DNA of 64,000 bases from Pseudomonas tructae (GTDB taxonomy: Bacteria; Pseudomonadota; Gammaproteobacteria; Pseudomonadales; Pseudomonadaceae), in assembly GCF_004214895.1 (NCBI RefSeq), contig NZ_CP035952.1, positions 4,350,501 to 4,414,500 on the forward strand. The letters are read 5' to 3'. This document shows positions 54,423 to 63,305 of this stretch, piece after piece. Each line of letters begins with the position of its first letter. Within the stretch, counting starts at the first letter, position 1. The notes beneath the pieces were generated by a model. It was given only the letters and a program-made list of their open reading frames with translations, made no database searches and was not told where the DNA came from. The position numbers were made by a program, and so were the translations under genes.

Positions 54423-55369
54423 ACAGCCTCCAGGTAGGCACTGTGAATGGCATTACCCAGTTCACGCACCAGCGGGATGTAATGGGTCAGCCAGGGGTGC
54501 AGGCCCTCGGCGAGGATTTCATCGATCGAGGTGTAGCGCAGGCGGGCGTCCACCTCGGCGGCCAGGCGCTGGGCCGGGCGGCCGTTGCCACCGGGCAGGC
54601 TGGCGAGGATCTGGTCGATTTCCTCGGTGCAAGCGCGCAGCGAACGCGGTACATCGGCGCGCAACAGCAGCAATTCGGCGACATGGCGAGCGGCCGGTGC
54701 GTCACGGTAGATTTCGGTGTACGCCTCGAATGACGACAGCGCACGCAGCAAGGCGCTCCATTGGTAATAGCCGCGCGCCGAACTGTCGCTGACCGCCTCG
54801 GCCTCGTCGCCGAGCATTTCGTAGCGGGCATCGAGCAGGCGCAAAGTGTTGTCGGCGCGCTCGATGAAAGTGCCCAGGCGAATGAAGCGAAAGGCGTCAT
54901 TGCGCATGATGGTGCCGTAGGTGGCACCGCGAAACAGGTGCGAGCGCTCCTTGACCCACTCACAGAAACGGCTCATGCCATAGCGCCCCAGGCCTTGCTC
55001 GGCGATACCGCGAATCTCCAGCCAGGTAGCGTTGATGTTTTCCCACATGTCAGCGGTGATCCGCCCACGTACCGCGTGGGCACTGGCCCGTGCGGCGCCC
55101 AGGCAGCTGTAGATGCTCGCCGGGTTTTCCGGGTCCAGGGCAAAGAAGTGCAACAGGCGCTCGGCATGCAATTGTCCGTGGCGCTCCAGGTAATCATCGA
55201 GGGTGCCGGTGATCAGCAGCGGCATGGCCAGTTCATCCAGGCCATCGCCGCGACCGTCCTGGGGCATCAGCGACAGTGAATAGCTGACATCGAGCATCCG
55301 CGCGAGGTTTTCGGCCCGCTCAAGATAACGCGACATCCAGTACAAATCGGAGGCAGTTCTACTCAGCAT
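54419..55369 (-). CDS. Alpha-E domain protein
   Basis: This 316-residue all-helical protein starts MLSRTASDLYWMSRYLERAE, the alpha-E family signature, with RADNTLRLLDARYEML in the middle. Alpha-E proteins always co-occur with a circularly permuted ATP-grasp enzyme and a transglutaminase-like protein, but have no known activity. The gene follows the ATP-grasp gene by 3 nt and overlaps the transglutaminase gene. Confidence 0.93.
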   Translation of the reverse strand: MLSRTASDLYWMSRYLERAENLARMLDVSYSLSLMPQDGRGDGLDELAMPLLITGTLDDYLERHGQLHAERLLHFFALDPENPASIYSCLGAARASAHAVRGRITADMWENINATWLEIRGIAEQGLGRYGMSRFCEWVKERSHLFRGATYGTIMRNDAFRFIRLGTFIERADNTLRLLDARYEMLGDEAEAVSDSSARGYYQWSALLRALSSFEAYTEIYRDAPAARHVAELLLLRADVPRSLRACTEEIDQILASLPGGNGRPAQRLAAEVDARLRYTSIDEILAEGLHPWLTHYIPLVRELGNAIHSAYLEAV

Positions 55370-55372
55370 GGC

Positions 55373-56782
55373 TTAATCCTCGACCACCCAGGTGTCCTTG
55401 GTACCGCCGCCCTGGGACGAGTTGACCACCAGCGAGCCTTCACGCAGGGCGACCCGGGTCAGGCCGCCAGGTACCACCCGGGTCTCACGCCCGGACAGCA
55501 CAAAAGGACGCAGATCGATATGACGGGGGGCGATGCCGTTTTCGACAAAGGTCGGGCAGGTCGACAGCGATAGCGTCGGCTGGGCGATGTAAGCCGCCGG
55601 GCGGGCTTTGATTCGTGCGGCGAACGCCTCGATCTCGGCACGGGTCGCAGCCGGGCCCACCAGCATGCCGTAGCCGCCGGAGCCCTGGGTTTCCTTGACT
55701 ACCAGCTCCGGCAGGTGGGCCAGCACATGGGACAGCTCTTCGGGCTTGCGGCACTGCCAGGTCGGCACGTTCTTCAGAATCGGCTCCTCGTCGAGGTAGA
55801 AACGGATCATGTCGGTGACGTAGGGATAGATCGACTTGTCGTCGGCCACCCCGGTACCGATGGCATTGGCCAGTACCACGTTGCCGCAGCGATAGGCCGC
55901 CAGCAGCCCGGGCACGCCGAGCATCGAATCGGGGTTGAAGGCCAATGGGTCGAGGAAGGCATCGTCGAGGCGCCGGTAGATCACATCCACGGCCTTGGGG
56001 CCGTCGGTGGTGCGCATGAACACCCGCTCATCGCGCACGAACAGGTCGGCGCCCTCGACCAGTTCGACGCCCATCTCGCGGGCGAGGAAGGCGTGCTCGA
56101 AGAACGCGCTGTTGAAACGTCCAGGCGTCAGCACCACCACGCTGGGGTTATCCAGCGGGCTGGAGCTCTTGAGGGTATCGAGCAACAGGTTGGGGTAATG
56201 ATCAATGGGGGCGATGCGCTGGACGGCAAACAGCTCGGGGAACAGGCGCATCATCATCTTGCGGTCTTCGAGCATGTAGCTGACGCCGCTGGGGGTGCGC
56301 AGGTTGTCCTCAAGCACGTAGTAACTGCCATCGCTGTCGCGCACCAGGTCGACCCCGGAAACATGCGCGTAGATGTCGCGGTGCAAGTCCAGGCCCTGCA
56401 TCGCCAGTTGGTACTGATCATTGGCCAGGACCTGCTCGGCCGGAATGATCCCGGCGCGGATAATCCGCTGATCGTGGTACAGGTCGGCGAGAAACAGGTT
56501 CAACGCCTTGACCCGCTGAATGCAACCGCGCTCCACCACCCGCCATTCACTGGCTGGGATGCTGCGCGCGATGGTGTCGAAAGGAATCAGCCGCTCGGTG
56601 CCCTGCTCGTCTCCATAGAGGGTGAAGGTGATGCCGGCACGATGGAACAGCAGGTCGGCTTCACGTCGACGCTGGGCCAGCAGCTCCGGCGGGGTCTCGG
56701 ATAACCAGCGGGCGAATTCCCGGTAGTGCGGACGGACCTGGCCGTCAGCGGCGTACATTTCGTCGTAAAAAGTGCGGATCAT
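55373..56782 (-). CDS. Circularly permuted ATP-grasp protein (type 2)
   Basis: The 469-residue enzyme (MIRTFYDEMYAADGQVRPHY) has the ATP-grasp parts in permuted order: LEDNLRTPSGVSYMLEDRKMM at about 170-190 in two parts, VVKETQGSGGYGMLVGP at about 365-381 and IDLRPFVL near the C-terminus. Family members are predicted to join a carboxylate and an amine (amidoligase), and the substrate is unknown. The ATG at 56782 begins the family N-terminus. It is the first gene of the operon. Confidence 0.92.
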   Translation of the reverse strand: MIRTFYDEMYAADGQVRPHYREFARWLSETPPELLAQRRREADLLFHRAGITFTLYGDEQGTERLIPFDTIARSIPASEWRVVERGCIQRVKALNLFLADLYHDQRIIRAGIIPAEQVLANDQYQLAMQGLDLHRDIYAHVSGVDLVRDSDGSYYVLEDNLRTPSGVSYMLEDRKMMMRLFPELFAVQRIAPIDHYPNLLLDTLKSSSPLDNPSVVVLTPGRFNSAFFEHAFLAREMGVELVEGADLFVRDERVFMRTTDGPKAVDVIYRRLDDAFLDPLAFNPDSMLGVPGLLAAYRCGNVVLANAIGTGVADDKSIYPYVTDMIRFYLDEEPILKNVPTWQCRKPEELSHVLAHLPELVVKETQGSGGYGMLVGPAATRAEIEAFAARIKARPAAYIAQPTLSLSTCPTFVENGIAPRHIDLRPFVLSGRETRVVPGGLTRVALREGSLVVNSSQGGGTKDTWVVED

Positions 56783-56876
56783 GCCGAACTCCTTGTCACC
56801 CGTGCACCCGAGCCATCGCAAGCCCCGTGCCAGCGGCATAATTCCTTGTTATTCAATACGTTGCGTTTTAAACGAA

Positions 56877-56907
56877 GAACGGTTGCACCAGATCTGTGCA
56901 ACCGTTC
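56877..56907. repeat. 12-bp perfect inverted repeat between rraB and the ATP-grasp operon
   Basis: GAACGGTTGCAC and GTGCAACCGTTC are separated by 7 nt. It lies 95 nt upstream of the ATP-grasp start codon and 75 nt downstream of the rraB stop. It could be an operator or the rraB terminator, though no T run follows. Confidence 0.6.
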
Positions 56908-56952
56908 CGATTGCTTTGACATAAGCGCTTCATTGCGAAGCGCGCGACTGCA

Positions 56953-56977
56953 ATCGCGGGGCAAGCCCGCTCCTACT
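56953..56977. repeat. Single REP element
   Basis: ATCGCGGGGCAAGCCCGCTCCTACT is one unpaired copy of the Pseudomonas REP, close to the rraB stop codon. Confidence 0.85.
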
Positions 56978-56981
56978 GACG

Positions 56982-57314
56982 TCAGGCCAGTTGCCGCTCC
57001 TGCTTGACGCCCCAGCCCTCGATTTCACCGCCCAGCGGGGCAATCACCGCTTCGAAATCCTGTTCGAACGCGTCGATACCGCCATAGGTTGCAAACATCA
57101 CCTTGCTCAGCTCCAGATGCCAGGCGCCATCATCGCGCTCATGCACCTGGGCACTGAGTGATTCGCCGCGAAACTTTCCTGCCGCTCGCCGCGCCCGTGC
57201 CTCGTCCGGAAATACCGCATAAAATTCGATGGGATGAATTTGTGCGAAGTTGAACCCGCCTTCTTTCATCCGACGCAAGACCGTGCTGCTGATGTCCTCG
57301 TATTGGCTGCTCAT
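56982..57314 (-). CDS. rraB: Ribonuclease E inhibitor RraB
   Basis: The 110-residue protein (MSSQYEDISSTVLRRMKEGG) shows the RraB/DUF1260 pattern with HPIEFYAVFPDEARA and YGGIDAFEQDFEAVIAPLGG. RraB binds RNase E and modulates RNA decay. It is a single-gene unit. Confidence 0.85.
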   Translation of the reverse strand: MSSQYEDISSTVLRRMKEGGFNFAQIHPIEFYAVFPDEARARRAAGKFRGESLSAQVHERDDGAWHLELSKVMFATYGGIDAFEQDFEAVIAPLGGEIEGWGVKQERQLA

Positions 57315-57503
57315 GAATCGTCCTCCTCACTACCGATGGATAGACTTTCAGTGCAAAACGCACCTGCCCGCCACACAAGCCGTGCGGGGGCAATTCGAGC
57401 TGTTGCGTGACGTGGATCGGCAAGCCCGGGCAATCAGAAAAATCGCCCGACCTTGCCTGCAGCGTAGCGCCTGATCGCCCGGCGTGCCAGCCGGCATGCG
57501 GGT

Positions 57504-57740
57504 TCAGGGTGCTTGCGTGATGGCAGTGATCTCCACCCCGCTCTGCTCCTTCAGCCATTTGGCCGTGGGCGACGATGCGCGGTCCTGGAAATCATTGAGG
57601 TCAAGTTCGTCCATGACCGGGAACAGGTGGGAACGAATCAACCGCGCAGCCTCTTCGATACTCGGCTCAAGCTCTGCGGTGAGCGGCAGCGTGGTGCACT
57701 CGCCCTTCTGGTCAACAAAGGTAATGACCCAGTCTTTCAT
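57504..57740 (-). CDS. Small hypothetical protein
   Basis: This 78-residue protein (MKDWVITFVDQKGECTTLPL) has no signal or membrane segment; the middle is an acidic helix (EPSIEEAARLIRSHLFPVMDE). No family was recognised. It follows the Tli4-like gene on the same strand (73 nt), so they may be co-transcribed. Confidence 0.7.
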   Translation of the reverse strand: MKDWVITFVDQKGECTTLPLTAELEPSIEEAARLIRSHLFPVMDELDLNDFQDRASSPTAKWLKEQSGVEITAITQAP

Positions 57741-57813
57741 TGGACTCTCCTCTGTACCGATGTTCAGGGTGAATCTGGCCTACCTTCCGTTGACCTCGCC
57801 CCGGGGTGGTTGT

Positions 57814-59148
57814 TCAGTCGGCTTGCGGCTCGAAGCGGTGACCACCCGGCAGCGCGCGGATGCTTTGCAGCGTGCGCAGAAAATCGTCCCTGGAGGGCTC
57901 GAACGCAAGCGGCGGCTCGGTGTGTTCGTTGATCACTCCCAGCACCACGGTGGGCTGGTACTCGGTGGACAAGACACCGGCGACCATCCTGAACGTTTCA
58001 GCGGCCGCCGGCTTGAAACTGTCAGGGTCATAAGCGCGAAAGCGTGCGCCGCCGAACCTGCCCTTGGCGGCACCGATCCGCACGCTGGAGGGCCCGAACT
58101 TGTCGACACTGAGCTGCATGGGAAACGGGTTGGCAATCAGTCGATCCAGCAGCATCGGCACCATCTCGACGGCCTTGTCGCTGTCACTGCTCATGCTCAG
58201 GCGGTGCAGCAGCGTGGGATTGTCTGCCGGGTTGAGGCCCAGGGTGATGGCATGTCGCGGTGTGCCATCGTCGGCGATGAAGCCGTAGGGCACACAGAAG
58301 CCGTTGTCCTGGGGGATTTCGTATTGCTTGCGGGTGCGGAACGCGGCCAGCACAGCACGCGCCCTGGGCTCCAGCCGGGCCAGCGCAGCGGAATCTGTAG
58401 CCGTATTGGCGCCACTGTAGAATTTGAAACGGTAGATGCGTTGCTCGCGCCACAGGTAGGCAGTCAGATTGCCTGCATACCAGTTTGCAGAGGCATCCGG
58501 CACACCCAGCTCGATAAAGCGCTCATGTTCGTACTCTGTATCGGTCGGCCACTGCGCCTGCTCCTCGAAGAAGGCATCGCGCTCGACCTGCAACTTCGCC
58601 ACCGGCCGCCCCTCGGCAGTAAATTGCTTGATCATGTCGTCAAGCACCACCAGCTGGGAATTCACATAGCCTATGCGCTCAAGCTTTTCACGCAAGTCGA
58701 AATACTGATCACTCAGGGCCCTGTAGCGCGTTTCATCGTCACGGGCCGCAATCATGGCGGCATCCAGCGCCTCCATCTGTGCCTTCACCACCCGTTCCTG
58801 CGCCGGGTTACGGGTAAGGCTCTGCACATAGCGGATCTGCTCGTAGAGTGCACGGGTGGTCAACGGACTGACCTCGATGTCGACCAGAAAGGGCAGCTCG
58901 CCAGTCACCCCTTCGCCGTAGGCAATCTGCTTGTCCCCGGGGGTGATCGTGGGGTCGGGGAGCTCGAAATTGTAGTATTGCCAGTAACCACTGGAAAGGT
59001 GCCAGGCAATGTCCTTGGGCACATCGAATTGCACCCGGCCGATGCATTCGGTGCGCCAGCCGGGGGGCGTCTGGTAATCCGGCGGCGCCACTTCGGCCAT
59101 TGCCAACAGTGAATGACACAGGCAGGCAATCAAAACCAACACTCGCAC
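57814..59148 (-). CDS. Exported protein resembling Tli4-type T6SS immunity proteins
   Basis: The 444-residue protein has a signal peptide (VRVLVLIACLCHSLLAMAEVA) from a GTG start at 59148, chosen because AAGGA lies 7 nt upstream; an ATG at 59214 would add 22 residues before it. After the signal, GWRTECIGRVQFDVPKDI is the opening seen in Tli4-like periplasmic immunity proteins, followed by a long helical region (about 95-180) and a beta-rich end. No T6SS effector lies beside it. The immunity assignment is by resemblance only. Confidence 0.55.
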   Translation of the reverse strand: MRVLVLIACLCHSLLAMAEVAPPDYQTPPGWRTECIGRVQFDVPKDIAWHLSSGYWQYYNFELPDPTITPGDKQIAYGEGVTGELPFLVDIEVSPLTTRALYEQIRYVQSLTRNPAQERVVKAQMEALDAAMIAARDDETRYRALSDQYFDLREKLERIGYVNSQLVVLDDMIKQFTAEGRPVAKLQVERDAFFEEQAQWPTDTEYEHERFIELGVPDASANWYAGNLTAYLWREQRIYRFKFYSGANTATDSAALARLEPRARAVLAAFRTRKQYEIPQDNGFCVPYGFIADDGTPRHAITLGLNPADNPTLLHRLSMSSDSDKAVEMVPMLLDRLIANPFPMQLSVDKFGPSSVRIGAAKGRFGGARFRAYDPDSFKPAAAETFRMVAGVLSTEYQPTVVLGVINEHTEPPLAFEPSRDDFLRTLQSIRALPGGHRFEPQAD

Positions 59149-59233
59149 GCAAAAATCCTTTTTTGATGGGAGCCGTTGCAGCCCCACGTTTGCTGAGGCG
59201 CGCGATTTGAGCATTCATGGCCCAAAAAGCCAA

Positions 59234-59253
59234 GACCCCGGCAAGCCGGGGTC
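59234..59253 (-). terminator. Terminator of the LTA-synthase-like gene
   Basis: GACCCCGG / CCGGGGTC form an 8-bp stem with a 4-nt loop, followed on the minus strand by TTGGCTTTTTGGG. It begins 25 nt past the stop codon of the sulfatase gene. Confidence 0.82.
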
Positions 59254-59277
59254 CTGTTTACTGCGCCAGCAACATGG

Positions 59278-61359
59278 TTATTCGGGCGTGCCGTGTACTA
59301 CACCGGCAGTGTTATCCAGCAGACTCTTGGTTGCCGTCTGGATGAACGATTCAAGCTTTTGCAGCAACTGCGGCTGGTCCGGACTTTCAATCAGCTCGGC
59401 CTTGAAGTTGGCACCCAGCTCGTAACGGTACATGCGTGGCGTCATGTCCTTGGACTCGATCAGGATGCGATCACCCCTGATCAGGCCAACGATCTGCTCG
59501 CTGCCCGACGGCTTGATCATGCCGAAGCCCGGATCACCGGCCGGCAGGTTGAGCAGGTCACGGCCCCAGCACTGGTGACGGGTTTCACCGCCCAGACGGC
59601 CCATGATGGTCGGCACGATGTCGATCTGGGTACCGACGGTGTGGTTGAGCGCACCGAACTTCTCCTGGATACCCGGAGCGATCAGCAGCAGCGGCACGTT
59701 GAAACGCCCCAGGTCCATCTCGGTGACCTGCTGTTGGTTGCCAAAGCCATGGTCGCCGACGATGACGAACAGGGTCTCCTTGAAGTAAGGCTCCTTGCGC
59801 GCCTTCTCGAAGAACTGGCCCAGGGCCCAGTCGGAGTAGCGCATGGCGGTCAGGTGCTCGTCCAGGCGGCCCTGGCCTGTGACCTTCTCGACCGGCAGCT
59901 CCTTGGGCAGCGCATACGGCGTGTGGTTGGACAGGGTCTGCAGTAGCGCGTAGATCGGCTTCTTGCCATCGTGCTTGGCCAGTTCTTCGTTGCCACGGTC
60001 GAACATGTCCTGGTCGGACACACCCCAGGTCGGGTCGGAGAACACCGGATTGACGAAGTCATTACGGCCGATGAAGGTGGTCATACCCTGGTTGCCGAAG
60101 AAACCGGACTGGTTGTCCCAGGCAAAGTCGCCGTTGTAGACATAGACGTCGTCGTAGTCACGGGCGCTGAGCAGCGCCGGCAGGCCCGACAGCTTGTGGC
60201 CGCCTTCCGGGGTCTGCATCAGGTACTCGAAGCCTGGCAGGTTCGGGTAGCAGGCCATGGTGGCGAACATGCCCTGGTGGGTATGGGTGCCGTTGGAGAA
60301 GAAGCGGTCGAACAGCAAGCCCTCTTTCGCCAGCTTGTCGAAGTACGGGGTGATGTTATGCGGGCTGCCCAGGGCGCCTACCGAATGACCGGCGAAGCTC
60401 TCCATGAGAATCACCACGACGTTCTTGATCGGCAGGGTATTGCTCGCCGGCGGGGTGAAGTCGCGGCGCACGGCGGCGCTGTCGGCATCGACCAGCTTGT
60501 CGTTGGGCGTCAGCAGCATGTCGCGCACGGTCTGGGTGGCCAGCCCCTGCTCGATGGTCGACTTCCAGACGTTGGCGCGGTCTTCACCGAAACGGCTCTT
60601 GGCCGCATCGATCAGGGTCAGGGTGCCGTTCAGGCCCAGCTGGTTGACGAAGTTCGAGTCGGTGGTGAAGGCGTCGCCCCAACGCATGGGCGGGCCCTGG
60701 CGCAGGGTGCCGCGGGCAGCGATCACGGCCACCAGCAGGATCATGAAGAACACCACGCCGCGCACATACCAGGGCGCTACGCTACGCGCACCCACTTGGC
60801 TGTCATACACGCCACGGGGCCGGGTCAGGCGGTCGATGCCCTTGAACAGCAGGCTGAGCAGCCAGGTGCCGAAGGCCCAGGCCAGCAGGTAGCGCACCAC
60901 CGGGAAACCGTACCAGAGCATGCTCAGCACGGTTTTCGGGTCTTCCTTGACGTACTGGAACACCAGGCCGTTGAGGCGCTGGTGGAACTCGCGATAGAAG
61001 TCCATCTCCATCAGGCCGAGGAACATGACGATGCTCGAAGCGATGGTCAGCCAGGCGCGGAACAGGCCGCGTGCGGCCATGGCCCGGGCACTGAGGACCG
61101 CCAGCAGCAGCGGAATGCTCAGGTACACCACGACCCGCAGGTCGAAGCGCAGGCCATTGAGAAAACCTTCGGCTACCGTCGACATCGGCGTGTCACCGAT
61201 CATGTCGCTGTTGTAGACCAGCAAGGCCAGGCGGACCAGACTGAGCATCAGCATGATCACCAGGCCGCACAGCAAGGTGTAGGCCAGGTGTGATTTCAGC
61301 GTCGGTTGCAACGGGCGCGACGCAGCCCGCTGTTGACTCAAGGCGTCCGTGTTAGCCAT
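59278..61359 (-). CDS. LTA synthase/phosphoglycerol transferase-like sulfatase family protein
   Basis: The 693-residue protein has five predicted membrane helices in the first 220 residues and a large extracytoplasmic alkaline-phosphatase/sulfatase domain with VVVILMESFAGHSVGALG (Glu320 metal ligand), a nucleophile Thr in SNGTHTHQG (357-363) and IVGDHGFGN. Related proteins transfer phosphoglycerol to glucans or lipids; the substrate here is unknown, and Gram-negative LTA is not expected. It is a single-gene unit. Confidence 0.9.
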   Translation of the reverse strand: MANTDALSQQRAASRPLQPTLKSHLAYTLLCGLVIMLMLSLVRLALLVYNSDMIGDTPMSTVAEGFLNGLRFDLRVVVYLSIPLLLAVLSARAMAARGLFRAWLTIASSIVMFLGLMEMDFYREFHQRLNGLVFQYVKEDPKTVLSMLWYGFPVVRYLLAWAFGTWLLSLLFKGIDRLTRPRGVYDSQVGARSVAPWYVRGVVFFMILLVAVIAARGTLRQGPPMRWGDAFTTDSNFVNQLGLNGTLTLIDAAKSRFGEDRANVWKSTIEQGLATQTVRDMLLTPNDKLVDADSAAVRRDFTPPASNTLPIKNVVVILMESFAGHSVGALGSPHNITPYFDKLAKEGLLFDRFFSNGTHTHQGMFATMACYPNLPGFEYLMQTPEGGHKLSGLPALLSARDYDDVYVYNGDFAWDNQSGFFGNQGMTTFIGRNDFVNPVFSDPTWGVSDQDMFDRGNEELAKHDGKKPIYALLQTLSNHTPYALPKELPVEKVTGQGRLDEHLTAMRYSDWALGQFFEKARKEPYFKETLFVIVGDHGFGNQQQVTEMDLGRFNVPLLLIAPGIQEKFGALNHTVGTQIDIVPTIMGRLGGETRHQCWGRDLLNLPAGDPGFGMIKPSGSEQIVGLIRGDRILIESKDMTPRMYRYELGANFKAELIESPDQPQLLQKLESFIQTATKSLLDNTAGVVHGTPE

Positions 61360-61544
61360 GAATTGGAAGATCCCTAGGGTTCAGGTTCAAGGAAGGCGGT
61401 AAAACGAATCGGCAAATGTGCCCTAAACGCGAGTGCGTTGCACGGTCATTCGGCGAACGGATAATTGCGCGGGCAAATTGTCGGCAATCGTTTGTGAAAA
61501 TTTCGTAATAGAATCAGGGTTATCCGCAGAGAGATCATTACGCC

Positions 61545-62018
61545 ATGTTTTATCGCTACCTACCAAGCCCGCTTGGCCCGCTGCTGTTGGCAGGCGATGA
61601 ACAGGGCTTGCGCATGCTGCACATGGACGCCGCCCAGCCGTGGGAACTGGCTGAAGACTGGCAGCCGGCCTGCAGCCAGCTGGACAACGTGGCGCGCCAG
61701 CTGGACGAGTACTTCGCACGCAAGCGCGAGGCATTCCAGGTGCCCCTGGCGCCCCAGGGAACGCCGTTTCAACAGCAAGTGTGGCAGGCCCTGCAGCGTA
61801 TTCCCTATGGCACCACCTGCAGCTATGGCGAGCTTGCCCTGGACATTGGCAACCCCAAATCGGTGCGGGCAGTGGGCACCGCCAATGGCGCCAACCCGAT
61901 TGCAATCATCATCCCCTGTCATCGGGTGATTGGTAGCAACGGCACCCTCACCGGGTTTGCCGGGGGGATCGAGCGCAAGCAGATCCTGTTGGAGCTGGAG
62001 GGGACCTGGTTGATCTGA
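61545..62018 (+). CDS. ogt: Methylated-DNA--protein-cysteine methyltransferase (Ogt type)
   Basis: The 157-residue protein removes methyl groups from O6-methylguanine by self-methylation of Cys125 in IIIPCHRVIG. It contains RIPYGTTCSYGELA and GTANGANP of the DNA-binding helix-turn-helix and active-site loop. It is the one-domain Ogt form, without an Ada regulatory half. Confidence 0.96.
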   Translation: MFYRYLPSPLGPLLLAGDEQGLRMLHMDAAQPWELAEDWQPACSQLDNVARQLDEYFARKREAFQVPLAPQGTPFQQQVWQALQRIPYGTTCSYGELALDIGNPKSVRAVGTANGANPIAIIIPCHRVIGSNGTLTGFAGGIERKQILLELEGTWLI

Positions 62019-62023
62019 AGATC

Positions 62024-62048
62024 ATCGCGGGGCAAGCCCGCTCCTACA
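62024..62048. repeat. REP element overlapping a stop codon
   Basis: ATCGCGGGGCAAGCCCGCTCCTACA, one REP copy, covers the interval between the ogt stop and the end of the next gene. Its CTCCTACA end supplies the TAG stop (minus strand) of the small membrane protein. Confidence 0.85.
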
Positions 62049-62235
62049 ACCGCACATTCCCTCGCGGCCCGGCAATCGCCCAGATAATCAGGCCAAGCAC
62101 CGGCAGCAGCAGGATCAGCAGGACCCAGAGAATCTTGGCGCCACCGCTGGCACCGCTCTTGATCACATTGATGATTGCCCAGATGTCCAGGGCAAGGATG
62201 ATCAGGCCAACCAGGCTATTGAACGTGGAACCCAT
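62044..62235 (-). CDS. Small PLDc_N-domain membrane protein
   Basis: The 63-residue protein (MGSTFNSLVGLIILALDIWA) has two membrane helices with a short polar link (INVIKSGASGGAKILW), ending in LGLIIWAIAGPRGN, the phospholipase D N-terminal (PLDc_N) domain found alone in many bacteria. The ATG at 62235 follows GGGAG. Its function is unknown. Confidence 0.88.
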   Translation of the reverse strand: MGSTFNSLVGLIILALDIWAIINVIKSGASGGAKILWVLLILLLPVLGLIIWAIAGPRGNVRL

Positions 62236-62363
62236 AGTGTTGCTCCCTTGATCGAGTCTGCCCTCAGGATAGCTGGCTATCAGGCCCATAGAGGCGAATC
62301 GTTCGCAGCTGCCCCGCTTCGCTGGTTACACTCGATTCATTGAACTGCGCCAGAGAGGTCCTT

Positions 62364-63305
62364 ATGCCACCCGCCCACAGCCACAGTAGCCCCGCCCCAG
62401 TCCCGCTCTGGAGTGCCTGGTTGCAACAGGCGCAAAACAGCCCGTGGCTCAGCGCCGGCCTGGGCCTGAGCTTGCTGGTGGTATTTGGCCTGTTGATCGC
62501 CAGCGCCTGGAACGCGGTGCACGGCGATCATCAGCAAAACCTGCACATGGCCCTGCTCGGCGGCCTCGCCGGATTTGCCGCCACCGCCCTTGGCGCGGTC
62601 ATGGCCGTAGTGCTGCGCGAGATAAGCGCGCGCACCCAGGATGTGATGCTCGGCTTTGCCGCCGGCATGATGCTCGCCGCCAGTTCGTTCTCGCTGATTC
62701 TGCCCGGCCTCGACGCCGCCCGCGAAATCACTGGCAACGGCCCTTACGCGGCGCTGACAGTGGTGGTGGGAATGGGCCTTGGCGTGTTGCTGATGCTCGG
62801 CCTCGACCGCTTCACCCCGCACGAACATGAAAGCACCGGCCCGTGCGGCCCGCAGGCGGAGCGGATCAATCGGGTATGGCTGTTCGTGCTGGCGATTACT
62901 CTGCACAACTTGCCAGAAGGCATGGCCATCGGCGTCAGCTTTGCCAACGGTGACCTCAATGTCGGCCTGCCGTTGACCAGCGCCATCGCCATCCAGGACA
63001 TCCCCGAAGGCCTGGCCGTGGCCCTGGCACTGCGCGCAACCGGGCTTTCAACCTTCAAGGCGGCATTGGTGGCGATCGGCTCGGGCCTGATGGAGCCCAT
63101 TGGCGCCGTGATCGGCCTGGGCATTTCCACCGGCTTTGCCATCGCCTACCCGGTGAGCATGGGCCTGGCGGCCGGGGCGATGATCTTTGTGGTGTCCCAC
63201 GAGGTGATCCCGGAAACCCACCGCAACGGCCACCAGACCTCGGCAACCCTGGGCCTGATGGGCGGCTTTGCGGTGATGATGTTCCTCGATACCGCCCTGG
63301 GTTAA
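62364..63305 (+). CDS. ZIP family metal transporter
   Basis: The 313-residue protein has about eight membrane helices and the ZIP metal-site motifs HNLPEGMAIGVSF (helix 4) and IQDIPEGLAVALAL (helix 5), with a His-rich start (PPAHSHSSP). It probably imports zinc or iron. The ATG at 62364 follows AGAGGT. The last 4 nt overlap the convergent gene. Confidence 0.93.
   Translation: MPPAHSHSSPAPVPLWSAWLQQAQNSPWLSAGLGLSLLVVFGLLIASAWNAVHGDHQQNLHMALLGGLAGFAATALGAVMAVVLREISARTQDVMLGFAAGMMLAASSFSLILPGLDAAREITGNGPYAALTVVVGMGLGVLLMLGLDRFTPHEHESTGPCGPQAERINRVWLFVLAITLHNLPEGMAIGVSFANGDLNVGLPLTSAIAIQDIPEGLAVALALRATGLSTFKAALVAIGSGLMEPIGAVIGLGISTGFAIAYPVSMGLAAGAMIFVVSHEVIPETHRNGHQTSATLGLMGGFAVMMFLDTALG

Noticed and set aside
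59971..61293. A 440-codon frame opposite the sulfatase gene
   Set aside because: It is an antisense shadow: its product is His/Gln/Val-rich and shows no family motif, while the opposite strand has a complete enzyme.
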